Source: Planctomycetota bacterium
GTDB taxonomy: Bacteria; Planctomycetota; Brocadiia; Brocadiales; Brocadiaceae
Direction: 5' to 3'
Length of the DNA stretch: 27,973 bases
Assembly (NCBI GenBank): GCA_023261465.1
Contig: JAHFOW010000007.1
Coordinates: 1 to 27,973 of the forward strand
In this document: piece by piece, positions 1-7,971 of the stretch
How positions within the stretch are numbered: position 1 is the stretch's first letter
How the letters are laid out: each line of letters starts with the position of its first letter
The notes under the pieces: generated by a model
Seen by the model: only the letters and a program-made list of their open reading frames with translations
Told to the model about the DNA's origin: nothing
The model's database searches: none
Made by a program: the position numbers and the translations under genes

Positions 1-344
1 CAAAGGGCGCAGAGAAATACGTGAAAAGGGGGAATTTCGCACATTATTATAGTTTATCCTCTGTCAGCCACTCAGCAATTTCAACATTCTCTGTGGTGGG
101 CTGAACAGTTACCACGTCTTATACCTTTTTGGTTCTTGCACGTGCCCGGTAATAATACTATGTATCTTAATATCTAACTTTTCAGATGTTTCTTGTCAAG
201 CATATTAAATTTATTGCCAAAATAGTTTTGTATCGATTTGCATATTTCGTTATCCTATGCAATTAAAATATGAGACTCTGAAACAAACTCAGGGTGACAA
301 AGTGAGCAAAACTTGTGTCGGTTTGGTATAATAATTATTAAAAA
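1..344. other. Left-edge intergenic stretch, no supported gene
   Basis: No convincing gene is present. On the - strand a 22-codon open stretch (about 63-128) ending in TAA reads like a C-terminal tail (ends EIAEWLTEDKL) but it is closed by a stop just upstream and has no ribosome binding site, so it may be gene debris. Around 270-300 there is a CTCTGAAAC...CAGGGTGAC segment of the kind found as scattered repeats. The glycosylase gene follows directly. A TATAAT lies at 327-332 but without a fitting -35 box, and it would leave a leader of only a few bases. Confidence 0.4.
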
Positions 345-1172
345 ATGCATAAAGGAAAATTGACATCTGCATCCATACAAACATTTCAAAAAATGATCTA
401 TGATTATTACAGGAAACACGGTCGGGATCTTCCCTGGCGGAAGACACATAATCCGTACTGTATACTTGTATCAGAGATCATGCTTCAGCAAACACAGGTT
501 GAGCGGGTGCTGGTCAAATACGAAAGGCTTATCCAGATGTTTCCTGATTTCTCAACCCTTGCACAAGCGCCTTTGAAAATAATTTTTAAAGAGTGGCAGG
601 GGATGGGCTACAACAGACGGGCAATTGCCTTAAAACACATTGCCGAAAAAGTTGTGGAAGAATTTCACGGGCATCTTCCTTCGTCGGCAGAAGTATTAAA
701 AACCTTTCCCGGCATTGGCAAGGCAACTGCTTCGTCAATCGTTGCCTTTGCGTTCAACATGCCGGCCGTTTTTATAGAGACCAATATACGAAGGGTATTC
801 ATCCATTGTTTTTTTCATGACAGGAACGACATCAAAGATACGGAGATTCTGCCCCTGGTAGAAAAAACACTCGATGCCACGAACCCCCGTGAATGGTACT
901 ATGGACTTATGGATTATGGCGCTATGTTAAAAAAGGAATTTGAAAACCCGAACAGAAGAAGCGCCCATTATCAGAAACAGTCCCCATTTCAAGGTTCTAA
1001 CAGGCAGGTTCGTGGAAATATTCTTAAAATGCTCGCGAATGAGTATTCTGTTTCTGAACGGGAAATTACACGAAAGCTACAGACAGATACTGAAAAAATC
1101 CGGTATAATCTTATTCAACTGGAGAAAGAAGGATTTATTAAAAAAAAGCGGGGGAGGTTTACCATTGTATAA
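345..1172 (+). CDS. MutY-like A/G-specific adenine glycosylase lacking the iron-sulfur cluster
   Basis: A 275-residue HhH-GPD base-excision DNA glycosylase, expected to remove adenine (or another base) from mispairs such as 8-oxoG:A. The N-terminal signature runs from LPWR (29-32) to SEIMLQQTQV (43-52), so the catalytic Glu of MutY is E44. The helix-hairpin-helix LKTFPGIGKATA is at 118-129. The catalytic Asp of the HhH-GPD fold (MutY D138, in LDGNVKRV) is replaced here by Glu: FIETNIRRV, E145. Only two cysteines exist (C39, C155), so the four-cysteine [4Fe-4S] loop of classical MutY/EndoIII is missing, as is the C-terminal NUDIX-like 8-oxoG reader. Residues about 222-275 instead look like a small winged-helix domain. 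The same combination occurs, as I recall, in a group of short MutY-like proteins of archaea and candidate phyla. The true substrate is therefore uncertain. It is followed by a helicase-nuclease gene after 78 bp. Confidence 0.85.
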   Translation: MHKGKLTSASIQTFQKMIYDYYRKHGRDLPWRKTHNPYCILVSEIMLQQTQVERVLVKYERLIQMFPDFSTLAQAPLKIIFKEWQGMGYNRRAIALKHIAEKVVEEFHGHLPSSAEVLKTFPGIGKATASSIVAFAFNMPAVFIETNIRRVFIHCFFHDRNDIKDTEILPLVEKTLDATNPREWYYGLMDYGAMLKKEFENPNRRSAHYQKQSPFQGSNRQVRGNILKMLANEYSVSEREITRKLQTDTEKIRYNLIQLEKEGFIKKKRGRFTIV

Positions 1173-1214
1173 GGGTAATTTGTGATTTGAGATTGAAAAT
1201 GTATTTTATCCATA

Positions 1215-1240
1215 CCTTTGTGACTTCGTGCCTTTGTGGC
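1215..1240. repeat. CTTCGTG/CTTTGTGGC-type dispersed repeat, copy 1
   Basis: Short segment between the glycosylase and helicase genes. It contains CTTCGTGCCTTTGTGGCA, matched at 17 of 18 bases by a second copy at 19805-19822 (CTTCGTGACTTTGTGGCA). Internally it repeats CTTTGTG. It looks like a scattered intergenic repeat rather than a control site, and it lies only about 10 bp before the next start codon. Confidence 0.5.
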
Positions 1241-1250
1241 ATAGAAAATA

Positions 1251-4200
1251 ATGGAAGGGTTTTTGGGCAAAGTGTCGAAACCTATTGATAATGATATTCG
1301 CGAGCTTGCAGTCTCTGAACTCGACAGAAACCTCGTTGTTACGGCTGGCGCAGGGACGGGCAAGACCACATTGCTGGTAAACCGTATATTACATCTGCTC
1401 CTGGGCCACCGGCGGTTTCACGCAGAAGAAAGCCCCGTCCGCAGAATCGTTGCTATGACCTTTACCGAAAAGGCTGCCAGTGATATCAAGGTCAGATTGA
1501 TGGGCGAACTGGAAAAGATCGTTGCCGTTATCAACGGAAGTATTTCGGGCGAGGAAAAAAGAAAAACCGAAGAATTTCTCTCGTATATCCGCGATAGGTA
1601 TCAAACAACGTACAGCGAGGTTGAGCGCCGTGCAAAAAAATCGCTGGAAGATATGGACAAGGCGCTTATCGGAACGATACACGGCTTTGCTGCCTATATT
1701 CTCCGTCTGTATCCTATAGAATCGGGTGTCGCGCCAGGGTTTGCCGTAGATGAGGGAGATGTCTTTGACGAACTCTTCGACAAGGAGTGGTCTAAGTGGC
1801 TTGAGACAGAACTTCGCCTTGACTCACCCAATGCCAATACCTGGAAAACTGTCCTGAAACGGCTCGACCTTGCATCACTCAAGGGATTTGCCAAGCGGTT
1901 ATCAGGATTTACCATCCCCCTGGATACCCTTAGTGTTTGTGTTCACAATAAAGCAAGCTTGCAATCATTCGTGGAACCGTTCATAAAAAAAATCCATGAC
2001 ATCGCTGCCTTTTGTGAAAAACCCAACAATAATCTTTTACAACAACTCAATGAATTGCGGGGAATTTTAGACGCGATCAAAAATCAAGGTATCGGTTATC
2101 TGAATACCCTCGTATATGATTTTGACAAAGAACCTTCAAAGGCGAAGACAGGATGGACGGACGAGGGTTTTGAGGTTGCGCGTGAACTTGCCAGAGGGTG
2201 TCATGCCCTGCTCAGGAAATTAAAGGAAGTGGATGAAGAGTTTATAAAAACCACGTTAGATATCATACGCCCTTTTGCAAAAATATTTCGACAGCGCTAT
2301 CTGTCACAGGGGTATGTATCGTTTGATGGTCTCCTTACCTTAACAAGGGATTTGCTGCACAAGAGCGCATACCGCTCTATCAGGAATAAACTGAAATCGG
2401 AATTCAGAACTATCCTGGTAGATGAGTTTCAGGATACAGATCCTACCCAATATGACATAGTCCTGTTCCTTTCAGAATCACCGGCTCATTATAGTACAGA
2501 TGCCCGTAGGGTGATCCTTGAGCCGGGGAAGCTCTTTATTGTTGGCGATCCAAAACAATCCATTTATGCCTTTCGCCGTGCGGACATCGAGGCTTATGAA
2601 CAGGTAGTACAACAGGTGTGCGGACAGGATGAGACGCTGAAATTGCGGGAAAATTTCAGGAGCCATTCGGGCATTATTGACGTCGTAAACTACCTTTTTG
2701 ATGGGCGGATCATGGTGGAGAAACAGGGATTACAACCTGCATACATTCCTATCCATGCCAACCGTAAAAAAACACATTCCTCGCAAAAGGTTGAAATGAT
2801 TCTGGTTTCTCAAAAAGACGAGAAAGAAATAAAGGCTGAAGATGCGCGGGCGGCAGAGGCAGAGTGGATAGCTCAATGGATTTCCCGGCATGTCAATAAT
2901 GAACTTATAGAGGATCGGACGGGAAAGAGTGCACTTCGCAAGCTCCGATACAAAGACGTGGCATTGCTCCTGCGGGCGTTTACCCAGGTAAAACCTTACA
3001 TTGAAGCGCTGAAAGGATATGGCATACCCTATATTATAGAAGGCGAAAAATACTTTTATACGACTCAGGAGATTACTGATTTTATCAATCTCCTGCGCGC
3101 CCTTGAAAACCCCCACGACACCATTGCCCTGGTCGGTGTGCTCCGCTCTCCTCTCGTGGGTTTAACGGATCGTGAAATATTTGAACTGAAAGAAAACAAT
3201 CTCCTGGACTATCGTAGCGCAATACCTGACAAGACTCATTCCCGTGATATTGTCGAGACGTTTTACCAATTTTTAAAGAGGATGCGCATACGCGCGGGTA
3301 TACTACCCATTTCACAACTTATCACAGAAATTATGGACAGTTACCCGATAGCTGAAATTACCGCAATATCCTGGCATGGCGAACAGAAACTGGCTAATCT
3401 CTGGAAACTTTATCAGATGGCGTGCGATATGGAAGAGACGGACGGTGTTTCCCTTAAAACCTTTATTGACCGTATTTCCACGCGCATAAAAGAGGCACGG
3501 GAAGAAGGTGAAAGCCCACTTTCTGACGAAACACTTGACGTTGTAAAAATCCTGAGTATTCACAAATCGAAGGGACTTGAATTCCCCGTGGTAATACTGG
3601 GGAACTTGCATGGAAAGGTGAGAAATGACAACGAGACGCTTGACCCGGCGGTGTTTGACTGGTCTACATCCACGACGGGTATCGTAATAGGCAAAGGGGA
3701 CGGGCAAATCAGAAATCTGCATAGTATTTCCATTGAAAGAAAATTAAATGACCGTTCATGGGAAGAAGAAAAGCGGGTTTTGTATGTGGCAATGACGAGG
3801 GCAATGGAACGGCTGATTCTTACCGGTTCCCTGAAAGACGATAATAAATCATACATGGGCATGATTATCCAATCTCTCCGGAGCGCATCTGATATTGAAC
3901 CCGATAAGGAACATACATGCGAAGTTTCCCTGGGGGATGAGAAATTCTTTATAGAACATTTCACGTTTGACGGAACCCGGCACTCTTTCAAAAAACAAGG
4001 GGTACGGACGCTGAATACGGATTGGTTATCTCTCGTTGAAATATGGCGAAAGAGAAAGGATGCAATGATTGATGCAACAGCCAAACCACTCTTTACGTCG
4101 CCCACCGCCCTTGCCGGTCAGGAAACGCAGGAGGCATCGCCAGATGTGGCTGATGAGGAGTCTGGATTTTCCACACATTTCGCAACGATGGTTGGCTCAC

Positions 4201-4667
4201 TTTGCCATCGGGTATTGGAAGTATGGGATTTTCGTGGAACAAAAGATGCGCTTCAAAACTCCCTGAATTTAGCATTAAGTGAAATCTTTCCTTTTGATAT
4301 GGCGCAGGTTTGGGACGGAGAACGGATAAAAGCAGAGGCATTTGCTATACTTTCTGATTTTTTTAATTCAGAGGTATACAAAGGTTTGAGGGGTGTGCAG
4401 ATACTTGGCCGGGAAATACCCATTCTGCTCCGGTGGAATGGGCAAATTATGCGGGGGGCGATAGATCTTCTTTACAAAATAGACGATCGAATCGTGATTG
4501 CCGATTATAAAACAGACCACGTAAATATTGATGAGCTTCAACAGAAATCGTTACCGTACGGGTTTCAAAAAGAAATTTATTGTGAAGCCGTTAAACGGTG
4601 TCTTAAAGTTGACAATCCTGAATTTAAACTTATCTTCCTGAGAATTGGCCAGGCTGTGGCAATTTGA
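1251..4667 (+). CDS. UvrD-family helicase with C-terminal RecB-type nuclease (AddA-like)
   Basis: A 1138-residue superfamily 1A DNA helicase fused to a PD-(D/E)XK nuclease, the architecture of AddA (and RecB) of ATP-dependent exonucleases that process double-strand breaks for recombination. Walker A AGAGTGKT is at 32-39, the Walker B VDEFQDTD at 390-397, motif III VGDPKQSIYAFRRAD from 431, LRENFRSH shortly after, and the late motif HKSKGLEFPVV and the VAMTRA motif further on. The nuclease domain shows H986 (GSLCHRVLE), D1072 (GAIDLLY) and D1085/K1087 (ADYKTD), so it looks catalytically intact. Its length fits AddA. No AddB/RecC-like partner is in the window. There is no clear Shine-Dalgarno sequence before the ATG. 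The gene follows a repair glycosylase in the same direction, so the two may be co-transcribed. It could also be one of the UvrD-nuclease fusions that act without AddB. Confidence 0.88.
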   Translation: MEGFLGKVSKPIDNDIRELAVSELDRNLVVTAGAGTGKTTLLVNRILHLLLGHRRFHAEESPVRRIVAMTFTEKAASDIKVRLMGELEKIVAVINGSISGEEKRKTEEFLSYIRDRYQTTYSEVERRAKKSLEDMDKALIGTIHGFAAYILRLYPIESGVAPGFAVDEGDVFDELFDKEWSKWLETELRLDSPNANTWKTVLKRLDLASLKGFAKRLSGFTIPLDTLSVCVHNKASLQSFVEPFIKKIHDIAAFCEKPNNNLLQQLNELRGILDAIKNQGIGYLNTLVYDFDKEPSKAKTGWTDEGFEVARELARGCHALLRKLKEVDEEFIKTTLDIIRPFAKIFRQRYLSQGYVSFDGLLTLTRDLLHKSAYRSIRNKLKSEFRTILVDEFQDTDPTQYDIVLFLSESPAHYSTDARRVILEPGKLFIVGDPKQSIYAFRRADIEAYEQVVQQVCGQDETLKLRENFRSHSGIIDVVNYLFDGRIMVEKQGLQPAYIPIHANRKKTHSSQKVEMILVSQKDEKEIKAEDARAAEAEWIAQWISRHVNNELIEDRTGKSALRKLRYKDVALLLRAFTQVKPYIEALKGYGIPYIIEGEKYFYTTQEITDFINLLRALENPHDTIALVGVLRSPLVGLTDREIFELKENNLLDYRSAIPDKTHSRDIVETFYQFLKRMRIRAGILPISQLITEIMDSYPIAEITAISWHGEQKLANLWKLYQMACDMEETDGVSLKTFIDRISTRIKEAREEGESPLSDETLDVVKILSIHKSKGLEFPVVILGNLHGKVRNDNETLDPAVFDWSTSTTGIVIGKGDGQIRNLHSISIERKLNDRSWEEEKRVLYVAMTRAMERLILTGSLKDDNKSYMGMIIQSLRSASDIEPDKEHTCEVSLGDEKFFIEHFTFDGTRHSFKKQGVRTLNTDWLSLVEIWRKRKDAMIDATAKPLFTSPTALAGQETQEASPDVADEESGFSTHFATMVGSLCHRVLEVWDFRGTKDALQNSLNLALSEIFPFDMAQVWDGERIKAEAFAILSDFFNSEVYKGLRGVQILGREIPILLRWNGQIMRGAIDLLYKIDDRIVIADYKTDHVNIDELQQKSLPYGFQKEIYCEAVKRCLKVDNPEFKLIFLRIGQAVAI

Positions 4668-4873
4668 TGTGTAGGAATTCAACTTTTTGGCAGGAGCTAA
4701 CACCTGTTGGCGACGGGGCACATGCACGCCGTTGTGAGCCGCCGTCGTGAGTGTTCGGTCGAACTATTGCCATCGCCGTCAGGAGACGGCTACTACCATA
4801 CAGGATATTTATAACTGCAAGTCGCCGAATGTCTAATTTGAACGTACGGTTGGCAAGGAATTGTATCCTGGCG
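4668..4873. repeat. Intergenic palindromic repeat debris (REP-like), including a GCCGTC hairpin
   Basis: The first part of a gene-free stretch of about 330 bp. It is GC-richer than its surroundings and made of short inverted pieces. The clearest is GCCGTC (4775-4780), loop AGGA, GACGGC (4785-4790). CAGG/CCTG pairs flank a possible second hairpin near 4690. No open frame is convincing. It is best read as degraded extragenic palindromic repeats after the helicase gene. Confidence 0.5.
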
Positions 4874-4901
4874 GTAATTGGTTACATTGGTAACCAATTA
4901 C
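4874..4901. promoter_or_regulatory. Perfect 12-bp inverted repeat, candidate operator
   Basis: GTAATTGGTTAC (4874-4885), spacer ATTG, GTAACCAATTAC (4890-4901). All 12 pairs match. It is not followed by a T-run, so it is not a terminator. It ends 8 bp before the -35 box of a near-consensus promoter, and its centre is about 57 bp upstream of the expected transcription start. That position is typical for an activator and compatible with a repressor. No regulator gene lies next to it. Confidence 0.65.
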
Positions 4902-4909
4902 AATAGTTA

Positions 4910-4938
4910 TTGACCCTGTGCTATTATTAAAGTATAAT
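4910..4938 (+). promoter_or_regulatory. Sigma-70-type promoter for the DUF4912-GH57 unit
   Basis: -35 TTGACC (4910-4915), 17-bp spacer, -10 TATAAT (4933-4938). This is 11 of 12 consensus bases with optimal spacing. Transcription would start near 4945, leaving a leader of about 50 bases before the ATG at 4995. Confidence 0.75.
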
Positions 4939-4994
4939 TTTTTATCTATTTTTAAATCTGCTTTTCAATTGTTATCGAAGAATAACCTAAATTT

Positions 4995-5840
4995 ATGGAT
5001 AGAGGTATTATTAAAGACATCTTTCTGCTCATGCTTGAGGTTATAAAGGCCTTACTGAGCATACTCTGGAAAACGATAGCGAGCTTTTGTGCCGTATTGT
5101 GGGACAGATTTTTCGGCATGACAGACGTATCGAATGAAGCGCCTCCAGTCCGGGAATGGGGCATGACAGGCGAAGATACCTGGCAGAGCGAACCGGAAGG
5201 AGATCAAGGAGCGGAAACGCAGCCCGTCCAAAAGGAAGAGCCTCGAAAAGCCGAAGAGAAAAAAGAGGCCGTTTCCGTGTATGTTCAATCAGTTCCCGAA
5301 TTACCCGAAGGCTATGGAGATAATCGAATTGTGCTAATGGTACGGGACCCGTTCTGGTTATTTACCTACTGGGAAATACGAAAGGATGCATTTGATAAAG
5401 TCCGTAACGCGCTTGGTATCCTTGCGCACAGCGCTAAAATTGTGCTGAGGGTTTATGATGTGACCGATATTATCTTTAATGGCACCAATGCCCACAAACA
5501 CTTTGATAGTGAAGTGCCGGGCAGTGCGCGAAGCTGGTATGTTAACGTGGGCGAACCAAACAGGTCGTTCTGCGTAGATATTGGTTTCCTTGCTCCGAAC
5601 GGGACATTTCGCATCCTGGCAAGGTCAAATACGGTAAAGATGCCCCGTATAAGCATTTCTGAAGTAGTTGACGAGAAATGGGCGGGTATTGAAGAACTTT
5701 ATGAAAAGACCTTTGTGCAGACCGGGCTGGGTATCAGCGGTGAGTCCGTATTTGAAAGGGTACACAGGAACTGGCAGGAAATGCCTAAAGAAGGGGTGTC
5801 GCCAGGGGTATCTTCTGCCGAGTCATCGAAAGCTACCTAG
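4995..5840 (+). CDS. DUF4912 domain protein with hydrophobic N terminus
   Basis: A 281-residue protein of unknown biochemical role. Residues about 108-218 are the DUF4912 domain (RIVLMVRDPFWLFTYWEI, then LRVYDVT, then WYVNVGEPNRSFCVDIGFL). This is a beta-rich domain commonly encoded next to GH57 or 4-alpha-glucanotransferase genes, as here. Residues about 5-40 are strongly hydrophobic or amphipathic (IIKDIFLLMLEVIKALLSIL), suggesting membrane association. Residues 42-95 are an acidic, Glu/Gln-rich linker. The ATG at 4995 has no good Shine-Dalgarno sequence; an in-frame ATG at 5031 would shorten the hydrophobic segment. Gene order and strand suggest joint expression with the branching enzyme downstream, so a role in alpha-glucan (glycogen) handling is inferred from context only. 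Confidence 0.82.
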   Translation: MDRGIIKDIFLLMLEVIKALLSILWKTIASFCAVLWDRFFGMTDVSNEAPPVREWGMTGEDTWQSEPEGDQGAETQPVQKEEPRKAEEKKEAVSVYVQSVPELPEGYGDNRIVLMVRDPFWLFTYWEIRKDAFDKVRNALGILAHSAKIVLRVYDVTDIIFNGTNAHKHFDSEVPGSARSWYVNVGEPNRSFCVDIGFLAPNGTFRILARSNTVKMPRISISEVVDEKWAGIEELYEKTFVQTGLGISGESVFERVHRNWQEMPKEGVSPGVSSAESSKAT

Positions 5841-5947
5841 CGTCGTACTGCTTTGGCAAAATTTAAGTTACCAGTACCAGTAAAGCCGTAGGTTGTTGAT
5901 TCCGCAGTATATTATTTATTGCGCTACGATAACATAATTTTATTTAA

Positions 5948-6044
5948 GCGGGTTTTGAGACGGTGTTGGCAGGACAAGCGTCACGCTTGTCCCGTATCCG
6001 TTTGTTGCTTTTGATTTGGTCAACCGGGACGGTTGACCTGCCAA
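5948..6044. repeat. REPIN/MITE-like element with terminal inverted repeats and two hairpins
   Basis: A head GCGGGTTTT (5948-5956) is followed by an outer inverted pair TTGGCAGG (5966-5973) / CCTGCCAA (6037-6044). Within that are two perfect hairpins: GGACAAGCG-TCA-CGCTTGTCC (5972-5992) and GGTCAACC-GGGAC-GGTTGACC (6018-6038). The structure is that of two linked REP hairpins in inverse orientation (a REPIN). It fills the 240-bp gap between the DUF4912 and GH57 genes. The GCGGGTTTT head recurs at 12270 and 12872, each time shortly before a hairpin. Confidence 0.7.
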
Positions 6045-6096
6045 TTTCTTCTAACTTGAACCGAAACATTCTATTGGAATTTTGCTCAGCGAATTT

Positions 6097-7683
6097 ATGG
6101 AAAAAGGTTTTTTATCGTTAATTTTACACGCCCACCTCCCCTTTGTCCGCCACCCTGAATATCCTGAATTTCTGGAAGAAGACTGGCTCTTTGAGGCCAT
6201 TACCGAGACGTACATTCCCCTCATAGACGTCTTTGACAAGCTGATCGAAGAGGGAATTGATTTCCGTATCACCATGTCTTTGACGCCTCCATTGATTTCA
6301 ATGCTTACGGATGAGTTTTTACAATCCCGCTATATCCGTTATGTTGAAAAACGCATTGAACTCTCTGAAAAGGAAATCAAAAGAACGAAACATCAACCTG
6401 AATTTCTGAGCCTCGCCCGGATGTATCACCACTATTTTACCAATGCCAGGTATGTATTTGCCGAGAAATATCAGAGAAACCTCGTCCTTGCATTTAAAAA
6501 ATTTCAGGACATGGGCAAGCTGGAAATAATTACCTGTGGGGCTACACATGGGTTTTTACCCCTGATGAATAACAATCAGAACGCAATGCGTGCACAGATC
6601 CATGTTGCCGTGAATCATTATGAGAAACATTTAGGACGAAAGCCGCGGGGAATATGGTTGCCTGAGTGCGCATATGAGCCGGGAATTGATCTGCTCCTTA
6701 AGGAAGCCGGAATTCGGTTTTTCATTACCGAGACGCATGGCGTCCTCTTTGCAACTCCAAGACCTAAATATGGCATCTATGCGCCGGTTTACTGTCCATC
6801 CGGCGTGGCAGCATTTGGAAGGGATGCTGAATCTTCCAAGCAGGTCTGGAGTTCTAAAGAAGGATATCCGGGAGATTTTTCCTATAGGGATTTTTACCGG
6901 GATGTGGGATACGATCTCGATTATGAGTATGTAAAACCGTATCTCCCCGGCGACAGCAAGCGCACCAATATTGGTATAAAATATTATCGGATTACCGGCA
7001 AAACAGACCATAAAGAGCCGTATTCGCCTGAACGCGCAAAAGAGAAGGCCGCCGAACACGCAGGAAATTTCATGTTTAACCGGGAGAAACAAATAGAGCA
7101 TCTGGCCTCGATTATGGACAGAAAGCCGATTATCGTGGCGCCGTACGATGCGGAGCTTTTTGGTCACTGGTGGTTTGAAGGTCCTCAGTGGATAAACTTC
7201 CTGTTTAGAAAAATTGCCTTTGACCAGAAGACGATTTCCCTGATCACTCCGACGGAGTACCTTGAAAAATATTCCATAAATCAGGTTTCCACCCCGTCTC
7301 TTTCAAGCTGGGGATACAAAGGTTATAGCGAGTATTGGCTCAACGAAACGAATGATTGGATTTACCGGCATCTCCATAAGGCGGCAGAACGCATGGTGGA
7401 ACTGTCAAGGTTGTATCCCCACACCAGCAAGGATTCCATACAGCATCGGGCGCTCAATCAGGCCGCGAGGGAACTCCTGCTCTCGCAGAGCAGCGACTGG
7501 GCGTTTATTATGAAAACAGGCACAATGGTTGAGTATGCTGTGAAGAGGACAAAGAAACACATCTATCGTTTTACTAAATTGTATACGGATATAAAGTCTG
7601 ACACGATTGATCCCAATTGGCTTTCCGAAATCGAAAGCAGGGATAATATCTTTCCGGATATTGATTATCATATTTACCAGTAA
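6097..7683 (+). CDS. GH57/DUF1957 family 1,4-alpha-glucan branching-type enzyme
   Basis: A 528-residue glycoside hydrolase family 57 protein of the DUF1957 branch, predicted to form alpha-1,6 branches in glycogen-like alpha-glucan in the cytoplasm. The N terminus shows the GH57 hallmark LILHAHLPFVRHPEYP. The likely nucleophile is E190 in GIWLPECAYEPG and the likely acid/base is D351 in PYDAELFGHWWFEG. The C-terminal helical part with SSDWAFIMKTGTMVEYA is typical of DUF1957 proteins, and the length is usual for these enzymes. A TTG at 6082 would add five residues, but the conserved domain begins right after the ATG at 6097, so that start is chosen. No strong Shine-Dalgarno sequence precedes either. 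The pairing with a DUF4912 gene upstream is a recurrent arrangement. Confidence 0.85.
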   Translation: MEKGFLSLILHAHLPFVRHPEYPEFLEEDWLFEAITETYIPLIDVFDKLIEEGIDFRITMSLTPPLISMLTDEFLQSRYIRYVEKRIELSEKEIKRTKHQPEFLSLARMYHHYFTNARYVFAEKYQRNLVLAFKKFQDMGKLEIITCGATHGFLPLMNNNQNAMRAQIHVAVNHYEKHLGRKPRGIWLPECAYEPGIDLLLKEAGIRFFITETHGVLFATPRPKYGIYAPVYCPSGVAAFGRDAESSKQVWSSKEGYPGDFSYRDFYRDVGYDLDYEYVKPYLPGDSKRTNIGIKYYRITGKTDHKEPYSPERAKEKAAEHAGNFMFNREKQIEHLASIMDRKPIIVAPYDAELFGHWWFEGPQWINFLFRKIAFDQKTISLITPTEYLEKYSINQVSTPSLSSWGYKGYSEYWLNETNDWIYRHLHKAAERMVELSRLYPHTSKDSIQHRALNQAARELLLSQSSDWAFIMKTGTMVEYAVKRTKKHIYRFTKLYTDIKSDTIDPNWLSEIESRDNIFPDIDYHIYQ

Positions 7684-7694
7684 AAGATTGTTTG

Positions 7695-7720
7695 TAGAGA
7701 CGCAGGATTTTGAGTCTCTA
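7695..7720. repeat. GAGACGCA-type hairpin repeat, copy 1
   Basis: TAGAGAC (7695-7701), 12-base loop, GTCTCTA (7714-7720), a perfect 7-bp stem 12 bp after the GH57 stop codon. Positions 7695-7718 match the reverse complement of 19703-19726 at 22 of 24 bases, so the two are copies of one scattered repeat in opposite orientation. It may also help end transcription, although no T-run follows. Confidence 0.65.
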
Positions 7721-7771
7721 TCCCGGGTTTTTGCAGAAGGAATACGAGTGTACGGGTAGGTTTATACTCGG

Positions 7772-7886
7772 AAGGGTCATAAAATAAGATTTTTAAAACG
7801 GTATAATTTTTTACATAAGTTGCACATTAAACAAGAGTTATATCATTCAATAGTATAATTTCTCAAAATACCAATTTATGACCCTT
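7772..7886. repeat. 12-bp inverted repeats enclosing an AT-rich segment
   Basis: AAGGGTCATAAA (7772-7783) and its exact reverse complement TTTATGACCCTT (7875-7886) bracket about 90 bp of AT-rich sequence. That segment holds two copies of GTATAATTT (7801, 7853). No open frame lies inside. It could be a tiny non-autonomous element, or paired operator half-sites upstream of the gene at 7972. I could not fit a good -35 box to either TATAAT. Confidence 0.5.
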
Positions 7887-7971
7887 TGCTGTATAACACC
7901 CCCACTGGATATTTCGAAAGCAAAATAATTTCCATGAAGGTACGTTAATAAAACCACGAAAGGAGAGGCGA

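Noticed and set aside
63..128. A 22-codon open stretch on the - strand with a protein-like tail (EIAEWLTEDKL).
   Set aside because: Closed by a stop directly upstream, no start with a ribosome binding site, and no matching continuation in the other frames. At most gene debris.
3560..4105. A 181-codon open frame on the - strand inside the helicase gene.
   Set aside because: Lies fully within the conserved AddA-like coding region, shows no family motif or ribosome binding site, and its composition follows from the opposite strand.
6631..7167. A 178-codon open frame on the - strand inside the GH57 gene.
   Set aside because: Overlaps catalytic parts of a clearly real gene and shows no domain signature.
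7801..7859. Two TATAAT boxes upstream of the zinc-ribbon gene considered as promoters.
   Set aside because: No -35 box at 15-19 bp from either. TTGCAC at 7820 pairs only with poor -10 candidates.
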